From contig JASLOY010000097.1 in assembly GCA_030745255.1 (NCBI GenBank), positions 1-9,873 of the forward strand: a stretch of 9,873 nt of DNA, read 5' to 3'. Source of the DNA: Vicinamibacterales bacterium (GTDB lineage Bacteria; Acidobacteriota; Vicinamibacteria; Vicinamibacterales; UBA8438). Shown here in pieces: positions 5,691 through 9,873 of the stretch (positions within the stretch are counted from its first letter, which is position 1; each line of letters begins with the position of its first letter). Both the position numbers and the translations under genes were made by a program. The notes under the pieces are model-generated. The model saw only the letters and a list, made by a program, of their open reading frames with translations, made no database searches and was not told the DNA's origin.

Positions 5691-6524
5691 TCACACTTCG
5701 ACGCCCAGGACTCCTTTGAAAGCGAATCCACACACCATCGACAGCACGAAAAAGCCGATGAGCCAGTCGACGCCAATCCCGAGGAGGTACATTTCGAGCG
5801 GTGGGTAGGCGATTTCGACCGCCTCGATGCTGTGACTTGTCGCGATCGGCGGCTCTCCCGGATAGAGCAGGGTGTCCAGCATGCCCCGGCCGCTGCGCAA
5901 CTGCACCACAGGGCCCCAGCGCGTGCCGCCGGTGATCCGCTTCTCGAGCGTATCCTCACCGACGCGCACGGCGAGCGCGTGGTCGCCCGGGCGGTCCACG
6001 CGCAGACGCCAGGCGATCTCACCGGTCGACCGTATCTTCACGGGCGGTGTCTCGATGACGACCCCGTCCGGCACGTCGAGCGCAATTGGTCGGTCGAGCG
6101 CCGTCGCGTCTCGCACGAGCGCCTTGACGAGGACCGGCTCTCCGGATTCCAGCGGTCGGACGGCGAACCGCAAGTTGAGCTGGGTCATGATCAGCACGAC
6201 CGGGACCATCATGATGACCAGCGGCACGAGGGCGAGTCGCATGAACCGGAACGTGTCGCCGAAGATCCGGCCCTGCAGGGACAGCACGACGCCGATGTCA
6301 TGCTGAAACAGGCGCACTCCAATCAGGTTCCCGCGAATGCGGTTGCGGATCTCGCGGATGCGGTCCTGGTCGGAGGTCTTGCCGAACAGCCAGACCAGGA
6401 AGATGCCAGAGGCGAAGGAGATGACCGTCAGCGCCCAGATCGGGGCCAGTGCTCGGAAGGGCCAGCAGATGACGTCGAAGACCGGCGTCAGGACGACGTT
6501 GATCAGGTGGACGATCGCGACCAT
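5691..6524 (-). CDS. Membrane protein with three helices and an extracytoplasmic beta-rich domain, function unknown
   Basis: 277 residues, no family I can name with certainty. Visible layout: a short hydrophobic N-terminus with a TPVFDVICWPFRAL segment (13-26); helix 1 about 28-47; a charged loop 50-95 rich in Arg/Lys/Gln (DQDRIREIRNRIRGNLIGVR) that may form a helical hairpin; helix 2 about 97-116; a soluble beta-rich region 117-240 with alternating hydrophobic residues (ALVRDATALDRPIALDVPDG); helix 3 about 251-270, ending FKGVLGVEV. The positive loop suggests that it is cytoplasmic and the beta domain outside. Helix, charged hairpin, helix is reminiscent of Oxa1-superfamily proteins (YidC, EMC3, TMCO1), but this is only a topological hint. 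ATG 6524 has no clear Shine-Dalgarno. It follows the phosphodiesterase/ribbon-helix-helix genes after a 175-base gap with repeats, so a shared transcript is possible. Confidence 0.75.
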   Translation of the reverse strand: MVAIVHLINVVLTPVFDVICWPFRALAPIWALTVISFASGIFLVWLFGKTSDQDRIREIRNRIRGNLIGVRLFQHDIGVVLSLQGRIFGDTFRFMRLALVPLVIMMVPVVLIMTQLNLRFAVRPLESGEPVLVKALVRDATALDRPIALDVPDGVVIETPPVKIRSTGEIAWRLRVDRPGDHALAVRVGEDTLEKRITGGTRWGPVVQLRSGRGMLDTLLYPGEPPIATSHSIEAVEIAYPPLEMYLLGIGVDWLIGFFVLSMVCGFAFKGVLGVEV

Positions 6525-6543
6525 GACGAGTGCTCTGAGAAGG

Positions 6544-6563
6544 CAGAAGTCAGAAGTCAGAAG
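6544..6563. repeat. AGAAGTC heptamer array, left arm of an inverted repeat
   Basis: CAGAAGTCAGAAGTCAGAAG on the plus strand, a tandem of the heptamer AGAAGTC. Its reverse complement occurs at 6669-6688 with one mismatch, so the pair could form a 20-bp stem. It lies in the non-coding gap 6525-6699. Confidence 0.8.
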
Positions 6564-6593
6564 GCGGTTGGTGGGCTGACGCCAGCATCAGTT

Positions 6594-6611
6594 CAGCCGA
6601 AGCGTCGGCTG
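6594..6611. repeat. Small perfect hairpin in the 6525-6699 gap
   Basis: CAGCCGA (6594-6600) and TCGGCTG (6605-6611) form a perfect 7-bp stem with a 4-base loop. It lies between the two heptamer arrays. No T tract follows on either strand, so it is not a convincing intrinsic terminator. It could be part of a folded repeat element. Confidence 0.45.
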
Positions 6612-6652
6612 TGAGACCACTTGAGCGCGTTGAAGACGGCGAAGCCATCCTA

Positions 6653-6688
6653 TTCTTCTGACTTCTGTCTTCTGACTCCTGACTTCTG
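6653..6688. repeat. GACTTCT heptamer array, right arm of an inverted repeat
   Basis: Plus strand TTCTTCTGACTTCTG at 6653-6667, then CTTCTGACTCCTGACTTCTG at 6669-6688: about five imperfect copies of the heptamer, in the orientation opposite to the array at 6544-6563. The segment 6669-6688 is complementary to the left arm at 19 of 20 positions. The two arrays bracket about 90-105 bases with no ORF, just after the stop of the small ribbon-helix-helix-like gene. Confidence 0.8.
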
Positions 6689-6699
6689 TAGAGAGCGCT

Positions 6700-6891
6700 T
6701 CAGGAGATATACCCCAGCCCTTTCAGTCGCTTCTTGATCTCCTCCTCGGAGTCGGCGCCTTCGAGCTGCGAGATCTCCTTCTCGAGCGCGTGGTTGATGA
6801 ACTCTTCGACTGTCGAGTAGCCGGCGATCTCCGCGTACCGACTCGCTTTCTCGAGCAGAGCCTTGTCGATCTTGATCTTGGATCCGAACAT
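6700..6891 (-). CDS. Small ribbon-helix-helix-like protein with an LGYIS tail
   Basis: 63 residues beginning MFGSKIKIDKALLEKASRYA, then EIAGYSTVEEFINHALEKEI. A short basic beta strand (KIKIDKA) followed by two helices with a GYS turn is the layout of CopG/Arc-type ribbon-helix-helix DNA-binding domains. No family name can be fixed by eye. The C-terminal part (EEEIKKRLKGLGYIS) ends in a tail like the end of the sulfatase-like protein at 2141-4543 (ERLRSLGYLR). It starts 4 bases after the phosphodiesterase stop, with AGGTGA 4 bases before the ATG, so it is co-transcribed and likely coupled. No toxin-like partner is adjacent, so antitoxin is not the best reading. It could be an autoregulator of this cluster or a small adaptor. 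Confidence 0.8.
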   Translation of the reverse strand: MFGSKIKIDKALLEKASRYAEIAGYSTVEEFINHALEKEISQLEGADSEEEIKKRLKGLGYIS

Positions 6892-6895
6892 ATCT

Positions 6896-8899
6896 TCACC
6901 TTGCCTCTATCGTGTCCTCCCCGATCATTTCCGGCAGCGGCGCGACCCCGAACTCGTCGAGCACCGCCACGGTCAGGTCTTGGAGTGCCGGCGTTTCGAG
7001 GCTGATCCGCTGATTCGTCAGCAGCACCCCCGGCACCAACCGGTGGTCGTTCGTGTGGTCACCGCTCCAAGGGTCGTCGTTGTCGACGATGACCGCGTCC
7101 GAGAATTCGCCGAGCGGGCTCTCCCACGAGTAGCGATAGCCGCGGTCGTAGCCGATCAGGAGGTCCGGAGCCAACTCGAGATGCGTCCCGACGAACTCGT
7201 CACGGGTCTCGAGCACGGACGCGATCGGGCTGTTGCCGTTCCGCTCGTCCACCATCGCGAGCAGGCCCTGCTGGAGCTCCTCGAGCAGCTGGTCGTACTC
7301 GGCGCCGGGCGTCACGATTCCGTTGGGCTCGCGACCCTGCAGGTTGACGAAGACCCCGCCCATGCCGAAGGCGTAGGCGCGCGTCCTCGACCAGTCGACA
7401 TTGGTGAACATCGGCAGGCCGGTCCGTCGGGACGGGTTCGTCAACGTGACGTAGCCCTGTTCGAGCAGCCAGGTGTTCAGGTTGACGCCCCAGTAGAACG
7501 GGGAGAAGCCGTGGTCCGACATGACGATCAGCGTCGTGTCGTCGTCTTCATCCACCGCTTCCAGCACGCGTCCCAGCGCCTCGTCCATTTCCTCATACAG
7601 TGTCGCGATGCCGTTCTGCAGCAGGTCGTCCGGTTCGTAGAGCGGGTGCTCGGGGTCGGCGTAGTGGTAGAGCATGTGCGAGCCCTGATCCACACTCGAG
7701 AAGTAGAAGAACAGGAGCCCCTCCTCGAACGTGTCGAGGAAGTGGTCCAGCGCGCGTCGCCGTTCGCCGTAGACGAACTGCGACTGCTCCCAGAACTCGC
7801 GACCACTGAAGATGCCTTCTGAAAACGCCTTCGTTTCCTCAGGGAGCTCCTGCGTGTAGAACGGGCCCAGCACGTCGTGGAGATCGGCCGACCAGTCCTC
7901 GGGGCTCGAGAGCGGCATCGCCGGGTCGTCGGGGTGGATCTGTAGCGGACTGACATAGAGCTTGAAGTCGGGGCGCACCTCCTGCAGATAAAAGCGTCCC
8001 ATCGCGCTGACGTTGACGAGGTAGGGCAGCGCTTCGAAGTCGACACGCACCCAGTCGCTCCACTCTCCTTCGTTGAGCACCAGCTCGGTATCCTGCACCA
8101 CGATCTTCGCCACCGGCGCGTCGGGATCGACGAGCACCTCGAAATCGACCTCGAGATCCGGGTTCTCGTACTCGGGCTCGCCGCTGGCGCCGACAGCGCC
8201 ACCGTTTGCCGGCAGCCGTCTGAGCGCATTGGGCGGCCCGAAGAGCTGTGCTTCGACTCGGCCATTGATCACCTCGACCAGCTCGAGGCGGCCGGTCATG
8301 GCGTCAGGATCGTCCGGTGGGAAGTCGGTGTAGAAGGAGTAGATCCCGTGCAGGCCAAGGATGTCTGGGGTGCCCATCCCGGCGAAGGAACGCCCGCCGT
8401 CGACAGGCGGGAAATTCACCGGCATCCGAAAGATCGTCGTATCGATCCCGGCATCGTCGAGTAGCTCCCAGAACGCCTGTCCCCGTCGAAACAGCTCGAC
8501 GTCGCCGCCCGACAGCGGCACCACCCAGGAGCCGAGCTCGAGGCTGCGCCCCTCCGGCCCGATGGCATAAAAGGGTTCCACGACGTCCATCGTGGCCGGG
8601 TCGCGCAGCAGAAAGTCGAAGACGCCGTGGCCGCCCGGGTCCATGCCGGTAATAAAGGTGGACCAGGCCACCGGACTGAGTGGCGGCATCGTCGTTTCGA
8701 GCGGGCTGAAGCTGCCCTGGTCGGCGAGCCGGGCGAAGTTCGGGAGCCGGCCGTCGGCGATGAACGCCTCGAGCATCCCGTGGTCCATGCCGTCGATGCC
8801 GAGGACGATGACCTTCTTGCCTCCGGCACCCTCACCGCAGCCGACCGCGACGAGAGTCAGAGCGAGCAGCGCGACGACCAGTCGTGCCACGGCTTTCAT
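6896..8899 (-). CDS. Lipoprotein phosphodiesterase, alkaline-phosphatase superfamily (type I PDE/NPP-like)
   Basis: 667 residues from ATG 8899. MKAVARLVVALLALTLVAVGC is a lipoprotein signal peptide with Cys21 in the lipobox, so the enzyme acts outside the cytoplasm while anchored. The two-metal site of nucleotide pyrophosphatase/phosphodiesterases can be traced: Asp36 (GIDGMDH), nucleophile candidate Ser75 (PPLSPVAWSTFITG), Asp404 and His408 (SVDQGSHM), Asp462 and His463 (VMSDHGF) and His615 (SGDHTNDH). FITGMDPGGHGVFDF (82-96) is the usual segment after the nucleophile. A beta-rich insertion occupies about 200-325. ATG 8899 was preferred over an upstream in-frame start at 8986 because the signal peptide begins here and the ATG overlaps the previous gene's TGA (ATGA). 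It is clearly related to that preceding gene in the C-terminal third. The substrate is unknown; a phosphodiester or pyrophosphate is inferred from the fold. Confidence 0.9.
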   Translation of the reverse strand: MKAVARLVVALLALTLVAVGCGEGAGGKKVIVLGIDGMDHGMLEAFIADGRLPNFARLADQGSFSPLETTMPPLSPVAWSTFITGMDPGGHGVFDFLLRDPATMDVVEPFYAIGPEGRSLELGSWVVPLSGGDVELFRRGQAFWELLDDAGIDTTIFRMPVNFPPVDGGRSFAGMGTPDILGLHGIYSFYTDFPPDDPDAMTGRLELVEVINGRVEAQLFGPPNALRRLPANGGAVGASGEPEYENPDLEVDFEVLVDPDAPVAKIVVQDTELVLNEGEWSDWVRVDFEALPYLVNVSAMGRFYLQEVRPDFKLYVSPLQIHPDDPAMPLSSPEDWSADLHDVLGPFYTQELPEETKAFSEGIFSGREFWEQSQFVYGERRRALDHFLDTFEEGLLFFYFSSVDQGSHMLYHYADPEHPLYEPDDLLQNGIATLYEEMDEALGRVLEAVDEDDDTTLIVMSDHGFSPFYWGVNLNTWLLEQGYVTLTNPSRRTGLPMFTNVDWSRTRAYAFGMGGVFVNLQGREPNGIVTPGAEYDQLLEELQQGLLAMVDERNGNSPIASVLETRDEFVGTHLELAPDLLIGYDRGYRYSWESPLGEFSDAVIVDNDDPWSGDHTNDHRLVPGVLLTNQRISLETPALQDLTVAVLDEFGVAPLPEMIGEDTIEAR

Positions 8900-9873
8900 A
8901 GCGCCGCCGCCCGAGCTGCACTCGGGCCGGATTTCGACACGCCGCCAGCGGCCGGGGTGGCCGGCATCAACGATTTCCCGTCGCAATAGGCTGGGACGGC
9001 GACCCCGAACAAATCGAGCACCGTAGGGCCGAGGTCCATGATGCTGGGGGATTCAGCCGCGATCGCCCGGTTCGAGAACAGCATGCCGGGGACGTCCGGC
9101 GGATTGAAGTTGTGGTCGCCGCTCCAGTAGCGGGTGTTGTCCTCGATCACCTCGTCGCTGATACCGCCGGTGACCGACGCCCACCCGACCCGGTGACCCG
9201 GTCGAAACCCCACGATCAGGTCGGGTGCGTCCCGCACATACGGGCCCGAGTAGACCTGTTGTGCGTCGTAGACCTCACGCACCGGCTGCACACCTTCCAC
9301 GTCGTCGACCAGCGCGCGCAACCCCTCGCTGATCTCCCGTTTCAACCCGTCGACGGCAGCCGGCTTCACGATGCCCTGGGCCTCGCGGCCCTCCAGATTC
9401 AGGTAGATGCCGCCGAAGCCGACCGCGTAAGCCTTCGTGCGCGTCCAGTCGACGTCGGCGAACATGTCGGCGCCGGTCGGCTGGCCACCCTTGACCGCAA
9501 GGAAGCCATGCTGATACAGCCACGAGTTGAGGTTGACGCCGCGCCGGAACGGCTTGAACCCGTGGTCCGACATGACAAAGAGCGCCGTGTCGTCGTCGGC
9601 TGTCGCCTCCATCGTGCGGCCGACCAGCTCGTCCATTTCGATGTAGAGCTTGCGAATCGCGTCCTTGTGCTTCCCGTTGCGCCCCCGGTTGGCCGGGTGC
9701 TTTGCGTCGAGGTGCCGGAAGAACATGTGCTGCAGCCGGTCGGTGATGTCGAAGACGCAGACCACCGCGCCGCGCGAGGTCTTGTCGAGGGCATCGAAGT
9801 ACATCCGCTCGCGTTCCTCGTGAATCAGGTAGGTCTGCTCGAGGAAGGCGTCTTCGTCGATGACCTCCTCGTT
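8896..9873 (-). CDS. Type I phosphodiesterase/nucleotide pyrophosphatase-like protein, C-terminal part (5' end outside window)
   Basis: The frame is open to the window edge, giving 325 visible residues of a second alkaline-phosphatase-superfamily enzyme. DITDRLQHMF holds the Asp/His pair (D45, H49 of the visible part), FVMSDHGFKPF the second metal pair (D103, H104), and YWSGDHNFNPPDVPGMLF the third histidine (H254). The N-terminal Asp and nucleophile lie outside. From SDHGF onward it aligns almost without gaps with the next gene (GVNLNSWL/GVNLNTWL, DVDWTRTKAYA/NVDWSRTRAYA, GREAQGIV/GREPNGIV), so the two are paralogues from an old tandem duplication. The N-terminal parts cannot be compared. 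The C-terminus ends in a low-complexity Ala/Ser/Pro stretch (about 288-325) rather than a structured tail. ATGA overlap with the next gene indicates one operon. Whether it has a signal peptide is not visible. Confidence 0.9.
   Translation of the reverse strand, partial: NEEVIDEDAFLEQTYLIHEERERMYFDALDKTSRGAVVCVFDITDRLQHMFFRHLDAKHPANRGRNGKHKDAIRKLYIEMDELVGRTMEATADDDTALFVMSDHGFKPFRRGVNLNSWLYQHGFLAVKGGQPTGADMFADVDWTRTKAYAVGFGGIYLNLEGREAQGIVKPAAVDGLKREISEGLRALVDDVEGVQPVREVYDAQQVYSGPYVRDAPDLIVGFRPGHRVGWASVTGGISDEVIEDNTRYWSGDHNFNPPDVPGMLFSNRAIAAESPSIMDLGPTVLDLFGVAVPAYCDGKSLMPATPAAGGVSKSGPSAARAAAL

Noticed and set aside
6544..6688. CRISPR array
   Set aside because: The repeated unit is 7 bases, copies are contiguous rather than separated by unique spacers, and the two blocks are in opposite orientation.
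6700..6891. Antitoxin of a type II toxin-antitoxin pair
   Set aside because: The fold is ribbon-helix-helix-like, but the neighbours are a large lipoprotein phosphodiesterase and a non-coding repeat gap. No small toxin-like ORF is adjacent.
6863..7822. Long plus-strand ORF of 319 codons, and similar long plus-strand frames elsewhere (for example 114-752, 3452-4168, 5613-6614)
   Set aside because: All lie opposite well-recognised minus-strand genes, have Arg/His/Pro-rich or low-complexity products and no recognisable motifs. They are antisense shadows in GC-rich DNA.
8900..8986. Upstream in-frame start (8986) for the phosphodiesterase at 6896-8899
   Set aside because: It would bury the lipoprotein signal peptide behind 29 Arg/Gly-rich residues and overlap the preceding gene by about 90 bases. 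ATG 8899 gives an ATGA junction and a proper signal peptide.

Overview
The window is GC-rich bacterial DNA in which every supported gene lies on the minus strand. It is tightly packed, with several ATGA stop/start overlaps. The mix of genes suggests an environmental Acidobacteriota-like genome (Vicinamibacteria is my best guess). The clues are lipoprotein phosphodiesterases of the alkaline-phosphatase superfamily, a 'sulfatase' with an LRSLGYL-type tail, a small ribbon-helix-helix-like protein and AGAAGTC heptamer repeats. This is inference from protein style, not a demonstrated taxonomy.

Read in the direction of transcription (high to low coordinates), the window opens inside an alkaline-phosphatase-superfamily phosphodiesterase (8896-9873, 5' end outside). 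It overlaps by ATGA a second, related lipoprotein phosphodiesterase (6896-8899). A 63-residue ribbon-helix-helix-like protein (6700-6891) follows after 4 bases. A 175-base gap then carries inverted arrays of an AGAAGTC heptamer. Next is a three-helix membrane protein with an extracytoplasmic beta-rich domain (5691-6524), then the C-terminal half of a DUF2235 alpha/beta-hydrolase (4540-5487). The missing N-terminal half of that hydrolase, including the nucleophile, appears to be lost. By ATGA overlap it leads into an 800-residue 'sulfatase-like' lipoprotein (2141-4543) that has Thr rather than Cys at the catalytic position.

The left part is a sulfur-assimilation operon: a DUF2061 membrane protein (1516-1788), a 4Fe-4S APS reductase cysH (767-1519), precorrin-2 dehydrogenase/ferrochelatase (150-731) and uroporphyrinogen-III methyltransferase (1-135, running off the window). 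APS reductase makes sulfite. The last two enzymes make siroheme, the cofactor of sulfite reductase.

The most interesting element is the leader of this operon (about 1834-2032). A good sigma-70-type promoter (TTGACG, 18 bases, TAGATT) fires almost directly onto a GTG start codon. The resulting 27-codon ORF contains five consecutive cysteine codons. It is followed by a strong intrinsic terminator ending 45 bases before the first structural gene. A segment just after the Cys codons can pair with the terminator's 5' arm. This looks like a cysteine-sensing transcription attenuator, with a leaderless or nearly leaderless poly-Cys leader peptide as the sensor. It is too short to appear among ordinary gene calls.
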